Source: Turritopsis dohrnii
Taxonomy: Eukaryota; Cnidaria; Hydrozoa; Anthoathecata; Oceaniidae
Direction: 5' to 3'
DNA length: 64,000 bases
NCBI GenBank assembly: GCA_027922465.2
Contig: BQMF02000270.1
Location: 310,001 to 374,000 of the forward strand
This document shows positions 43,681 through 54,593 of the stretch, piece after piece; the first letter of the stretch is position 1, and every line of letters begins with the position of its first letter. The translations under genes were made by a program, and so were the position numbers. Under the pieces are notes generated by a model. It did no database searches. It was not told the origin of the DNA and saw nothing but the letters and a program-made list of their open reading frames with translations.

Positions 43681-44478
43681 ACCAATTCAATCTTCACAAC
43701 CACAGAACAGCAACTCATGAAAAACGTGTGTTGGGGGGTTTGGAGCAATAGTCTTCTGCACTCAAAGCATAATAGATATATTAAGCTTGTAGGGTGTGAA
43801 GATTCCATGGAAATTGACCACTTTTTTATGGAGAAAAGCCCCTAGCAACCAAATTTAGATTTTAGTGATTCGTTGCTAAGGGAAAAAATGGTCAAGCACT
43901 GTCAGTTAAATGGCTATAACTCACGACAGGGTCATTATTTTACCTTCAAATTTTCTGAGGGCGTTTTTGAATGATTTTACCACCCTTTAGCGAGAAAAAA
44001 CAAAAAACGATTTTTTAATCAAATTTCCTCTAATTTGGTGTGTTGTACCACCTAAGAAGAGAAACCATTTTTTCACCTACTTCTGACAGCACCCATGTTA
44101 GAGCGCGTAAAACAAAAGCTAATAATAAGTTGAAAAGTTTTTCTCTCTGCGTTTTGAGTGTATTGTTAAACTGATATTTGATTGGTTTAAAATCGTAAAG
44201 AAAAACCACGTTAAGTTCACGTTCGGAATGCATTGTGTAAAGCAAGAAAGTCTGCTGACATTTTAAATGCGACGGCGACAATGAACGGCTGAGTTAAGAA
44301 CATGCAAGATTTGAAACACCAGAAACGTATTTCTCTTCACGTGCAAATGAGCTTTATTTAGCGATAAAGCCAGCAGCAAAGGAAGTCTTATCGCTGGTTT
44401 TAAGTGCAATAATTTGGAGCAGGTGGTGATACAACGCAGGGTGAACATGGACGGCGAGCGACGCCGCCTTGGCGGCTA

Positions 44479-44959
44479 TCTATGTAATAGCCGATTCTCC
44501 GTCTGTCTGTTTGTTTGTTTGTTTGTTTGTTTGTAAGTCACGCAAAATGGTAGATTGAGTTGTAAGAGTGATTATTTCATTTTATTTTGTGCGACGTCAG
44601 TGTGAAACCATTGTATTGAGACCCTAATCGAATGCGACGTTTAGGGAAAATTATCTCCGTAACCAAAAGAGATAACTGACGTTTTTTGGGGTCCGCGATA
44701 CAGGCGATGGGTTGATGAAAAATTTGGGTCTAATTTTTTTGGGGGGGACGGGTCTATGACGTCATCAAAACTTTTGATCGACGATATCTCCAAAACGGTT
44801 CGTCATAGACATATGATCCTATACATTTTCTTGCTCAGAATTTCGAGCTCTACAAGATGGTAACACTTTCCATTGTCAATTCCTTAATTCCATTTTTCGT
44901 GAACCCAACGCAGGCTGAAGGTAGACATGGGCGGCGAGCGACGCCGCCTTGGCGGCTAG
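44479..44959 (+). mobile_element. 481-bp non-autonomous Helitron
   Basis: Starts TCTATGTAATAGCCGATTCT after an A and ends with hairpin GGCGGCGagcgaCGCCGCC (7-bp stem), TTGGCGG and CTAG before a T. It directly abuts the end of the preceding Helitron-like unit. The interior shares the 31.96/34.5/45.5 kb repeat. No gene. Confidence 0.72.
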
Positions 44960-45029
44960 TACTTTTATAATTAACAAAATACAAGTATTTCTCTGGGCAA
45001 TTAACATCGTTCATCTGATATCCATCACC

Positions 45030-45248
45030 CAACATTGCGATCGCCTCCTCGACATTGCGATCGCCTCCACGACATTTTGGTCGCCTCCTCGACATTTCGG
45101 TCGTCTCCTCGACATTGCGATCGCCTCCTCGACGTCATGACACCACGACACTATGATCGCCTCCTCGATATCACGATCGCCTCGTCCCTCTGCGCCTCAA
45201 CATCACGACCGCTTCCTCGCCATGTCGATTTTGACTACGATCTAACTT
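45030..45248 (-). repeat. Tandem array of about 20-bp units, right end of the 8.2-kb interval
   Basis: Units of cgatcgcctcctcgacattg with single-base variants, eight to nine copies. On the minus strand it mirrors 37010-37190. Long open frames through it are produced by the repeat, not by selection. Confidence 0.85.
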
Positions 45249-45519
45249 TATAGTTATTCATGCTAAAATGTCTTCCAACAGTCATTTCTCACGACGTCAT
45301 CTCTCTCCCTAGAAGGAATTCCGAACTATGTGTTTGGAATAAGTTGGTTAACTAACGCCATAGAAACATATCATTGTGCATCCCACTTTTATTTTGGGGA
45401 GTGTTATATCGTCGCGTTCGATTCTAAGAAGCACTTGACCGTAAAATGTAATTAATGAATTAATAATTAATAAATAATTAATTAATAAATATAACACTCC
45501 CTAAAAACGTCGCGTTTTT

Positions 45520-45940
45520 GAGGAAATGTCTCGGGAACCAATAGGGATAACTGACGTTTTTTGGGATCGGCGATACAAGTAATGGGGTGACGAAAGTTTT
45601 GGATCTAAATATTTTTCACGATATAGGCGATAGGGTGACGAAATATTTAGGCCTTTTTTCTCTTGGGTGATGCGGCTATAATGGCATCAAAATCTTTGAT
45701 CTACGATATCTCAGTAACGGTGTATTGTAACAAAACAATCCCATACATTAATTTTGATCAGTTTTTCGAACTCTGAAACATGGATACACTTTCCGTTTCC
45801 AATTCGGTGATTTAAGTTTTGGTCACGGGGTTTTGCACACCTTTATTATATTTTTCGTCACCTGTTTTCGATACAGGTTTTGCGTACATAATCTTCGAAG
45901 TTAGTCGTGATAAAAATTTTTACCCTGGATACTGGTAAAG
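45520..45940 (+). repeat. Helitron-family interior repeat, copy B-side
   Basis: About 400 bp matching 31960-32345 in the same position relative to the PAN/EGF gene copies, so it is part of the segmental duplication. It includes a local doubling of the ggcgataggGTGACGAAA region. A palindromic AT stretch (aattaatgaattaataatta) lies at about 45449-45487. Confidence 0.6.
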
Positions 45941-46221
45941 GAATGAATACATCTTATTAACGAATGCAAACTTTTTTCTCCGATAAATATTTGCATTGGA
46001 ATCAGTAGCGCTCCATCAAAAAATGTTCAATATCCAGAATGCATTTTCATAGCAAATGTAAAAAAAAAAATGCAGCCCGTTTATTGCAAGCTTTTGATCT
46101 GCCACCAGTTATGAGAATGTAGTTAATTATTTGAATCCAGTCAACTTTGTTATAATCTTAAAAAAGAACATAGTCCCTATGTTTCCGGTAGGCTTAACTT
46201 CCTACACATCTGTCGTAAATT

Positions 46222-47573
46222 TTTCCGTACAAAGAATTTTTATACACCTGCTTTCATTCATAACGGAAGCCATGTTCTTTTTTACCAAGACTGAAGTGGT
46301 ATTTATAAGGAACAAACATGGGAAATACATAAAGAGCCCACTTGATTGAGTATGGCAGAGGGTTCCAATTATTTTCCCGCCCACCTTTCGCATTGATGAG
46401 ATAAATATGAATTATCGTTCTTTAGTGGTGTGTAGCTTCCACAAGCAGTAGGTTTGCTGTTCGATTGTAATGTGAAGTAACTCACTACAGCCTGACCAGT
46501 ACTGTTGGTTTTTGTCATGATGTCAATAGTTCGATTTACTGACGGCTTGTAACAATAAAAACGTATTTGTTGGAAAGAAGTCATGTCCCACAGCTGAAGA
46601 AGACCATTAGTAGATAAAGCGAAGTTCCCGTTGATTGTCATTCCTATGTTGACTGGATCATCATTCAAGTATGATTGAAAATCTGGAAAATCAGTGTCTG
46701 TAGTCTCCGCTTTTGATATCATTGTCCATCCACCTATAAAAGATCGCATTCAACGTTTGTTCATCTCCATCTTAGAGATTTTAGAAAGGATTCTTGACAA
46801 GGATTTTAACTCACTCGATTTCTACGGATGTACACTGCACTAAGTTTGTTCTATGTAGTCGAACATTCAGTCAAACAGTAATTTATTTGCAATGACATCT
46901 GACAACATCATTTAGCAACACCTACCTCCATCTGCTTCCATGTCACAATAGACTTTTACCTCTGTATTCTGAATGTTTATGCGATGGTATCCAGAACGGA
47001 ACTGTTTTGGATGTGATGATCTTCACTAATTCTGACAAGAATGCCGTAGATTTTCCATTAACACAATGTAGTTGATGACATCATTTGTTTTGTCACAAGT
47101 GTATTTAAATTCTGGAGGTGCACATTGCTCGACGCAACGACCAACAACACAGGGTTTTTTGATTAAACAGTTTCTACCGAACTGAAAAAAATGACATACT
47201 ATGAATTGCAGTACTTGAGGCGCAACCCTTACTGCAACTGTTACTGATCTCATGCTTGAAGATATTGACTTATGCAGGAATAATTTGTTTTTCCATTATT
47301 CTTTGTAATGTAACTTCAATATGTTTTCATTCACTTAGTTTAACTTACTGACGAAGTTTTGTGGTCACTGGTCTCATAATGAGTACATATGTCGTCTTTT
47401 GCAAGGATTGCTTCACCTGTTCCATTCACATGAAGTAAACAAAGGTGTGATGATATGCTGTATGATTTATAAAATTGATGCTGCAAGCACATCAAGCCAC
47501 CACCAGCTGTGTCCACATTCCTGATAGATACCGATGACGTTTTTGTCAACTTATATTCAGGATGAACTGTCAT
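46222..47573 (-). pseudogene. PAN/EGF/fibrinogen-like gene, copy B (multiply broken)
   Basis: Homologous to copy A at 32458-33941, exon by exon: exon 3 about 46222-46733, exon 2 about 46928-47183, exon 1 about 47348-47573 and beyond. Exon 3 keeps the Trp that is a stop in copy A (LLQLWDMTSF), but an extra base near 46375 gives a premature TAA after CERWAGK, and a TGA replaces Cys near the end. Exon 2 loses a base after HSCQ. Exon 1 has lost the leading Cys region and signal peptide. The lesions are independent of copy A. Confidence 0.8.
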
Positions 47574-48977
47574 GTTTATTGCAAGTTTCCAATCGCGAAA
47601 TCAAAGCCAAAATAGGGACGTGCCGGGTGTGGCACAGAATCAATACTGTTAGGGTTACGGTTAGAGTTTTTTGTGATAAGCCTAAACATTTCTTTGCATT
47701 AACATTAAATTTGAAAAAACATATTTAGATTCGGACAATTATAGATGGAAAATGCTGAGAGATTATTCAACTTACTGGTGTCAATTGAAAGGTAGTGTCA
47801 TTTATGTTAAAATGCTTAGGAATATGCTTCAACTGACCAAAAGTATATTGTTTGAATGATGTTGCATTTAATGAATAATAAATAGTTTAGAAGAATAGCT
47901 TTCTGGTGGTTGTATTTAAAACAAACAAGAAGTTAATGAATCAAAACGAAAAACTCTGTTTAAGGATAGTCCATACCCTCCTAAGCATGATTTCAGTTTT
48001 TCCCTGATAATTTGAAATGTGTTGATTTTTTCTTATCAAAAGTATATATTTTCTGAATCCTTATTTAATTATCTGTCTAATGATCCATATTTTGTTTATT
48101 AAAAATGAAAAGGACAGGAATTAGAAGAAAAAAAGTAAAATTTAGAAAGCATTGAATTAAAAAGTTCCAACTCCCCTCCATTACACTTTTTTTTCAAACA
48201 AATTGCACTTTTGAAATCCATGATCATTTGTCGAAAAAAGTTTGCCACAGTTTTTTTTAAAACTCATTACTTCCAAAAATATAAAGCTTTTTGTTCATGA
48301 CCCTATAAAAACGTTGATTCTTTAACTTCAACTCTCCCTCACGGGGCGAATTTTGATTCTTTTCAAAATATGTGGCAAACTTTTTTGCGCAAAGGCCAAC
48401 TGAACAAAATGAAAAAACCTGCATGGTTATATCTCGTTCACAAGGGGAGTTGGAACTCTTTAAATGTTGGTCATCAAGCTAAAATTACTTTCAGAGAAAA
48501 TCACATTTAAAGATTTTTTCTTCTTCCATCGCTTGTGTAAACAAAATTGAATAGCGATCAAATTCTATTGTGAATATGAGATGTTGGAATGTATGAAAAG
48601 TTAAAAAGGTAGAAAACTATCTCAGGACAGCTTTATACGGCCGCATAATCGCCGCGTCGAACTAAACTCTTTATTAAATGCGACGAAAATTCGACTGTAT
48701 AAAGTGAAAAATTAATTAAGTGCGACATAATGAATTAAGTTCAGCAGAATTTGTCGAATAAAACGGCAATCTTCGACATAAATTCGGCTTCACTTTATAC
48801 GGCCGCATAATCGTCGAATTTAATTACAGCTTGATTGAACTTCGTGAAAAAAGTGCACGAAAATAGTGACAGCGTGTAAGAAAAGCACGAAACTGAAGAA
48901 TGACGCATGCGCAGAGTTGATTTTAGTGGTAGTTATAACAGAATCGAAATTTTCTGCACGTGGTCGACAGATAAAAA

Positions 48978-50064
48978 ATGGAATCAGAAGATATATCTAT
49001 AATAGTAAGATTTTTTTGATTTTTTTTAGTATTTACATGTATGTTTAGGGTGCTCAACAATAGAGTTATGATGAAACGTGTTCATTTTTTAGAATGATTA
49101 TGATCAGTATGAAAGTGAAGATGGAGAAGGTGAAATTAATGAGATGTTGGAGAAATTTCGAAAAAAGAGTGGAAGCAAAAAGAGGACAGGTCGGAAAAGT
49201 GTTTGGGATGACAAAACTGTTGATGATTTGATTGACATTATCATTGAAAATGAAAAATTCAAAGAAAAACTTTTACTTACGAATGTAAAGAATGTAAAAA
49301 ATAGTATGTATTTTGAAAAGGTGGTGGAAGAACTTCAAAGAAGATGCAAAGAAAGAGGAGTGGAATATCCCCATGATATAACACAAACACGAACCAAATT
49401 TAAACGTTGTGTCAGTATTTGCAGAGATGCGGCATTAAAAATCAAAACTGCGTCAGGTGTCAAGAGGTTTCAAGAAGAGAAAGAATTTGGCCAATGGTGC
49501 AGTAAATTGTACCCTGTTGTAACTTCAATGGCAAGTTGTCAACCTCAACAAGCCATTGAGCCGAGTTGTGCTGAAGTTGATAATTCAAATCCCGAGTCAT
49601 CTGAGTCATCCAACTCTTCATTTGATAGTAAAAGTGGTGAAAAGCGTAGTTTATTTGTGCCAGTCCATGAAAGTGCCCGTAAAAGCAAAGTAAAAAAAAC
49701 AGAAAAATTTATTGATGAAATGAATGATTCAGTAAAGCAGTTAACCGCACAGTTGGCAGATGACCCTTCTAAAGAAATTTTGCAATTTTTAAAGGAGGAC
49801 AGTGAGAGACAAGCACGTAGGGATGATATGTTTCTACAAATGATGTCAACTTTAGTGTCAGAAATACAATCAAGACCATCTCCTTACACTGGAAATATGC
49901 ATAATACAGGGGCCTCAAGTATTCTCCATGAATTTCCTACTAATTCAAGAACTTTTTCACAAAGTACCCCACAAGCTGGCAGATATGGAATGACTAACAC
50001 ATTAATAAACAATTCTTCACAAAACTTCTCTTTTATAGACATACTCAATGACGAAAATGTATGA
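48978..50064 (+). CDS. Harbinger Myb/SANT-like DNA-binding protein
   Basis: Partner protein that in PIF/Harbinger systems binds transposon ends and helps import the transposase. I propose two exons, 48978-49004 (ATG GAA TCA GAA) and 49093-50064, with a GTAAGA donor and TTTTTTAG acceptor; they join in phase and give 332 residues. An acidic N-terminus (ESEDGEGEINE) precedes the SANT/MADF-like domain VWDDKTVDDLIDIIIENEKF, then QRRCKERGVEYPHDITQTRT, KFKRC and WCSKLYPVV. A Ser-rich linker follows, then a helical segment (DEMNDSVKQLTAQLADDPSK, LKEDSERQARRDDMFLQMM). If exon 1 is wrong, an internal ATG at 49144 gives 306 residues. Intact frame. Confidence 0.85.
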
Positions 50065-50144
50065 AATACATTACATGTTATGTTTATATTGTGTTTTTGC
50101 TGTATTTGCAGTCTTTAGGTAAAATAGATACCTTTTGCAAAATG

Positions 50145-51515
50145 TCATTGTTCTGTATCTTGTTTTTCATTCCAAAATATCTTTGTAATAGCATTTCGAA
50201 CAGTACCACCAGAAGCACGCACAAGCTCATAATTTTTGGAGTTTGAATTTGTTAAGTTCAGTAAATCTCTTATTTCATTTCTACCCCTTCGTTTATTCGT
50301 AGCAGAGTCAAATGTTAAATCAAATTTTCGAGGCACAATATCACCTTTCTCAATACAAATATTGTGAAGTACAACACATGCAAGACTCATGGCTTTCATA
50401 GTTTCTTTGTGACTTTCACAGGTACGATGTAGAATACGAAATCTACTCTTCAATTTTCCAAAAGTTCCCTCCGTGACCATTCGTGCTCGACTCAGCCTAT
50501 AATTGAAATACCGTTTCTCTGGTGTTAAAATGGCATCACCATAAGGCTTCATTATCCATGATCGAATAGGAAAAGCACCATCTCCTAAAATTTGTGGTGG
50601 AATTTCAACATCGTCAATTTTTTGCACTGATGTTGGCAGTACATTACCTTCATTGATACTCTTCCAAAGTGATGTTGATTGGAAATAGGTTGAATCATGG
50701 GTGTTTCCTGGAGCGCCAACACTAGCCCATATAAATCTATATTTCGCATCAACTAAAGCCAGAAGTACAACAGAATAAAAATTCTTGAAGTTATAGTATT
50801 GCTTCATAGCTTCAGCACTTCCATCGGGACATTTAATTGGTAAGTGTGAACCATCAATTGCACTAAACGCATATGGAAACTGCCACTCCTCATTCATATC
50901 AAGAAGGCATGCTTCAAAATCTCCCTGTGTTTTTGGAAAATACTTATCAACTGCATCCATCCAAAAAACTTCCACAATCACTTCACAAACTTCAATAACA
51001 ATTCGACAAACTGTTGATTCTGCAATACCAGACATCTCAGCAATAGTGTATAAATAATCTCCTCGTGTCAATCTATATAAACATATCCCTAAACGCATGG
51101 CAGGAGGAATGGGCGCTTCTGTTGTTGCATCTTTTGTAATTTTAGATTGTATGCGAGATAATACATACAAAAAAGTTTCTCTACTTAAACGAAATGTTTG
51201 TTTGAAACGTTCGTGATCATATGTATTCCATACGAGATCCCACCATCCACTGTTTCTAAACAACCTGCGACAAGACCAAAGTCTTTGCTGTGGCATTTGA
51301 TAATGTGCTATTTCTGCACATAGAGACATCACACTAGCACGAAAAGCACTAATCATGCTTCTTCTTCTTTTTAAAAGTGAAATTAAAATCACAATATTGC
51401 GTCTTCTTCGATATAGCCATCCAATTCTTTGTTTTTTGTAAACATAAAGGAAAAGTAATAAATGTCGTTTGTTTACAGCAGCCATTTTAATTAGAGTAGC
51501 TAAGAGTTTGTGCAT
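50145..51515 (-). CDS. Harbinger DDE transposase
   Basis: 456 residues from the ATG at 51515. The basic N-terminus (KKQRIGWLYRRRRNIV) is followed by a helical region and the DDE_4-type nuclease core: FSAIDGSHLPIKCPDGSAEA (first Asp), VDAKYRFIWASVGAPGNTHD (second Asp), ILGDGAFPIRSW, then NYRLSRARMVTEGTFGKLKS (catalytic Glu). A helix-turn-helix-like segment (AEMSGIAESTVCRIVIEV) precedes the core. The C-terminus (IFWNEKQDTEQ) is complete. No stop or frameshift. Convergent with the Myb-like gene, with only 80 bp between their stops. All catalytic residues are visible, so activity is plausible. Confidence 0.95.
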   Translation of the reverse strand: MHKLLATLIKMAAVNKRHLLLFLYVYKKQRIGWLYRRRRNIVILISLLKRRRSMISAFRASVMSLCAEIAHYQMPQQRLWSCRRLFRNSGWWDLVWNTYDHERFKQTFRLSRETFLYVLSRIQSKITKDATTEAPIPPAMRLGICLYRLTRGDYLYTIAEMSGIAESTVCRIVIEVCEVIVEVFWMDAVDKYFPKTQGDFEACLLDMNEEWQFPYAFSAIDGSHLPIKCPDGSAEAMKQYYNFKNFYSVVLLALVDAKYRFIWASVGAPGNTHDSTYFQSTSLWKSINEGNVLPTSVQKIDDVEIPPQILGDGAFPIRSWIMKPYGDAILTPEKRYFNYRLSRARMVTEGTFGKLKSRFRILHRTCESHKETMKAMSLACVVLHNICIEKGDIVPRKFDLTFDSATNKRRGRNEIRDLLNLTNSNSKNYELVRASGGTVRNAITKIFWNEKQDTEQ

Positions 51516-52055
51516 GGTTGAATTGTTTAAAAATATTAGCAGAAACAAATTTGCGCTTTAATTAAGTAAATGTGAGCACGGTGATTAATTGATTCAACAT
51601 TTATGCGGCTGTCTAAAGCCATGTCGAATTTGATATGCGGCAACAAAACCTGTATAAAGTGACTGTCGCATTTTTGTCGAATTTTACCCGAATAAAAGTA
51701 ATTTAATTCGACACGGCGATTATGCGGCTGTATAAAGCTGTCCTCATTGAATAATGATAGTGTGTATAATTATAAAGAAAACAGTAAACAAAGCTGAAAG
51801 AGTATGTATGGCGTCATGCATGTGCGTATATTGAGAGAAATCTCATTTATTTCACCGAAAGATTAATTACTTTTGTAAACAAAGATTTTTTTGCCTTTTG
51901 GTTTTTGCTAATAACTCCATAATTATTTGGAATTTTAATATTCTGATTGCAGAATCTGTTTTTAAATAAAAAATTCAAAGGAAATATTGAAAAAAAATTT
52001 TTTTCAAAAAAATTCACCTCGGAGGGTATGGACTATCCTTAATTGACAACCTAAT

Positions 52056-53825
52056 TGCCCCCGCAGCGAGCGTAAGCGAGCGAGGAGGCATAGTAGTTTC
52101 ACGAGATAGGCGAATATCAGTTTCCGATTTTGTTCTTCATCCTCATAATCATCATCTTCCAACTTTCGTGTAGACGTTACACGGTGGTATACAATTATTA
52201 GCTGACTTTGCTTTTTTACCATTTCAAAGCATGGTACTGTAAGTGGGAGACAGAATGTTTTTTCGTATCTCTTTCCTAATTTATTATTATATTATACTAT
52301 GTTATTTAGGAAATTCGTATGCTAACATTGCTTAGACAGTTTTCATATTACTTTTGTGTTGTTTTAGTGAAATGAACGATAAGGATTTTGAAGCACAGCT
52401 AGAAATCTGAAATTTTGCCAACCGTACATTTTGTTTTTGTATATGTTTTAACTCTAAATCTTTCATTAAATTAATTTTATTCAATGCACTGATTATTGGC
52501 GGATCTTGCCTTAAAAATATTTAAATTGGATTTCTGTATATGTAAGAAAGCCATATTTACAAACTGTCGTTCTTCGTGTTTTTTTTTCTTTAACTGTCCT
52601 CCAAAGCAAGTGTGATCATGATCAATAAAACCTTTCTATATTTTTTCTTGTTTTATTATGTAAACTTTGGCTATTTTTAGTTTTGAATCAAAGTTTGAAA
52701 CAGAGATTTCTAATAGATTTTTTTTTAAAGTTTTTTTTTCCTTTTGGCTCATACAGAATCTTATTTTGATTATAAAATACGTATTTGATTATAAAATATG
52801 TACCATGGTTTCAGTTCACACATTTCTTTTGTTTGTAGCAAATACTTTCTGATATTACTGGTTAAGCCTTATTTACACTTTATGAAAGGTATATTAGCAT
52901 CAGTGTGACTTAGCCCTAAGAGATAACAAAAAGTAACAAAGTTTTGTGCAGATTTTCGTCTGTTTAAGTTTAAATCTATTTGTTTTGCATATTCCAAGTT
53001 GGTTTTTTAAATACCATCACTGATACACTATGCCGCATGGTTACACCACTCATTAAACTATTTGTTGTATTGTTAAACTTTTTAACTATTGCTTCATATG
53101 AACAATTAATTGTTCTTGTAATTGGAAAAGTTATCGTAAAGAAAATTTAACTCAATTCTAATGTAAGTGAACAACCGTGAAGACCATCTGTCAATGAGTT
53201 TTCAAATCTGATCTCCCTTTTCAATGATCATGCTCACAATTCTTCTTGTTTTTATTGTGTTTGTACATTGTTATCAAAAGTTAAAATGTATGTATTTGTT
53301 ACTGTGAAAAGTTTTACAAAAACATCCATCTTAATTTTTTGATCTCCCTTTACCCTTGTTCTTTCAAAACAATAGAAATGACGTCATAAAACATTGCTTG
53401 TTCTTTAAATGACAGTTGGCCGATTAAATAGTTTCTCAATTATCGAGTTGTCCTGAAGTTCAATTGATGCCATCATGTCAACTCTTTGAATGAAGGGTGT
53501 TATTGTATACCTGTTTCGATGCATTAAATGTTACAAATTAAATGTTAAATGCTACTCGTCTCGTGATCATAATGCGAGACAGTTCTAAAACGATTTTGAG
53601 TGAGTGTTGAGTAGCTTTGAGGCTTCCTAAAAAACTGGCTTTGTCGAAATATTTAAGCATATAAGTATGCCACTTACCAGGCCCACAATAAACCAAAACA
53701 TTTGTTTTCGAACAAAACTTATTTTTATTTCCGTTGTATAGTTTGCAATGTATAGCTTGCTGTGTATACAAATTGAAATGCTTGAGTGCGGGGGCATTTT
53801 TTAGCTAAAGCTACATGCTAGTTTA
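52056..53825. mobile_element. Non-autonomous element, copy 2 (TGCCCCCGC ends)
   Basis: Inverted relative to 17752-18746. Starts tgcccccgcagcgagcg and ends gcgggggca at 53796, followed by the shared outer segment to about 53825. It holds about 750 bp (roughly 52960-53700) absent from copy 1. It sits immediately after the TTAA element in duplication copy B. No gene is supported. Confidence 0.6.
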
Positions 53826-54300
53826 TTAATCAACAGATTTCTTGAAATGTTTATTAATGCGCCTTTGTATACTGTGTCTGCTGACTTCTCAGTCAATCTT
53901 CATGGAGTCGATGTTTTTAATGCAACGTGAAGTGTTTTGAATGTTGCCAAGAACTCCAAACTCCAAATTCCAAACGTTTTCTTTCCAAGCATACCATTCA
54001 TAATAGCCTTCATGTTAGCCAGCATAAATCATGTCTTTAAATAGCTAGCCTTTTTACCTCTTTTGACATGCTAAACAGCTTTCACATGAGATATAAAAAT
54101 GTTGCCTAACCAACCTCATCGTTTTCTTAAAATCGAGGAACGCGCACAACAATAATAATTGCTATAATATTTGATGAAGTTATTGTGTCGGTGAGAATGT
54201 TTAATGGATGTAAATTCCTGTTGTTACCAAATCATTGTATATGCATTCTTGTGATTGGAAAACATGTGAAATAAGGTGCTATATTTGTGCAGGAAATAAT
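53826..54300. repeat. Far part of segmental duplication copy B
   Basis: Resumes similarity to 34245-34480 and 35090-35215 of copy A: tagctagcctttttacctc, aacagctttcacatga, gatgaagttattgtgtcggt and gattggaaaacatgt. No gene. Confidence 0.7.
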
Positions 54301-54401
54301 GTTTTATGGAGACTCTTGAGAATAAACTGGCTTCAAAAAGCAAAAGACAATAAAGCATCGAACAGGTCCACATTTTTTATTCAAATCTGTGAATTTAATG
54401 C

Positions 54402-54593
54402 ATACCTTATTGGTATAAAATTTGCTGCGTATAAATTTTAGCGCTTTTTCGCGCAAAATTCGAAAAATGCGCCAAATTTTATGCCATTATTACGCGCAAA
54501 TGGTATGTGCGCCAAAATAAGTACGCGCGAAATCGCGATGAAAGTAGGGTGCGCCAAAATACGTCTGCGCCAAATTTTATACCAACAAGGTAT
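54402..54593. mobile_element. 192-bp MITE with CpG-rich core
   Basis: Inverted ends ataccttattggtataaaat and attttataccaacaaggtat. The interior is unusually rich in gcgcc/gcgcaaa motifs for this AT-rich region. No coding capacity; target duplication unclear. Confidence 0.65.

Larger units (their letters stand above)
41014..44478. mobile_element. Putative Helitron-like element carrying a transposase-derived ORF
   Basis: A Helitron-type 5' end (TCTATATATTAATAGCCGAT, then CTGTCTGTCTG) follows an A at 41013. A GC-rich hairpin plus CTTGGCGGCTA closes at 44478; the same hairpin ends the neighbouring 481-bp copy. Helitrons insert between A and T and end in a hairpin plus CTRR. The interior holds a minus-strand Mutator-like ORF and a LINE tail. 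Pairing these two ends into one element is inference. Confidence 0.45.
37010..45248. mobile_element. TA-flanked 8.2-kb interval bounded by inverted tandem-repeat arrays
   Basis: The left end aagttagatcgtagtcaaaa followed by an array of gtcgaggaggcgatcg units (37010-37190) is mirrored at 45030-45248, with TA immediately outside both ends. The ends match over roughly 180-200 bp, with different unit counts. Inside are a LINE, an integrase-core pseudogene, a Mutator-like transposase with an internal deletion and two Helitron-like elements. It could be one large composite DNA transposon or two independent termini of the same family; the sequence alone does not settle this. Confidence 0.5.
48625..51743. 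mobile_element. Autonomous-looking Harbinger transposon
   Basis: Inverted ends ggacagctttatacggccgc and its near-complement (about 30 bp), flanked by TCA on both sides (48622-48624 and 51744-51746); copy 1 of the host element shows the uninterrupted sequence. Both proteins expected of a PIF/Harbinger element, a Myb/SANT-like protein and a DDE transposase, are encoded convergently and appear intact. The subterminal cactttatacggccgcataa motif repeats near 48790. Confidence 0.93.
47964..52038. mobile_element. TTAA-type DNA transposon, copy 2, split by Harbinger
   Basis: Inverted relative to copy 1 at 14533. Ends ggatagtccataccctcc and its complement, flanked by TTAA. Element sequence is 47964-48624 and 51747-52038; the middle is the Harbinger insertion. 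Its insertion site is seen empty in the paralogous sequence at about 34221-34240 (ctctgttaagttgacaac). Confidence 0.88.

Noticed and set aside
44850..45253. Arg/Pro/Ser-rich ORFs on both strands
   Set aside because: Produced by the 20-bp tandem array, whose unit happens to lack stops in several frames.
49144..49144. Internal ATG as the start of the Harbinger Myb-like gene
   Set aside because: An upstream ATG exon (48978-49004) with good splice sites adds an acidic N-terminus in phase, so the longer model is preferred, though not proven.
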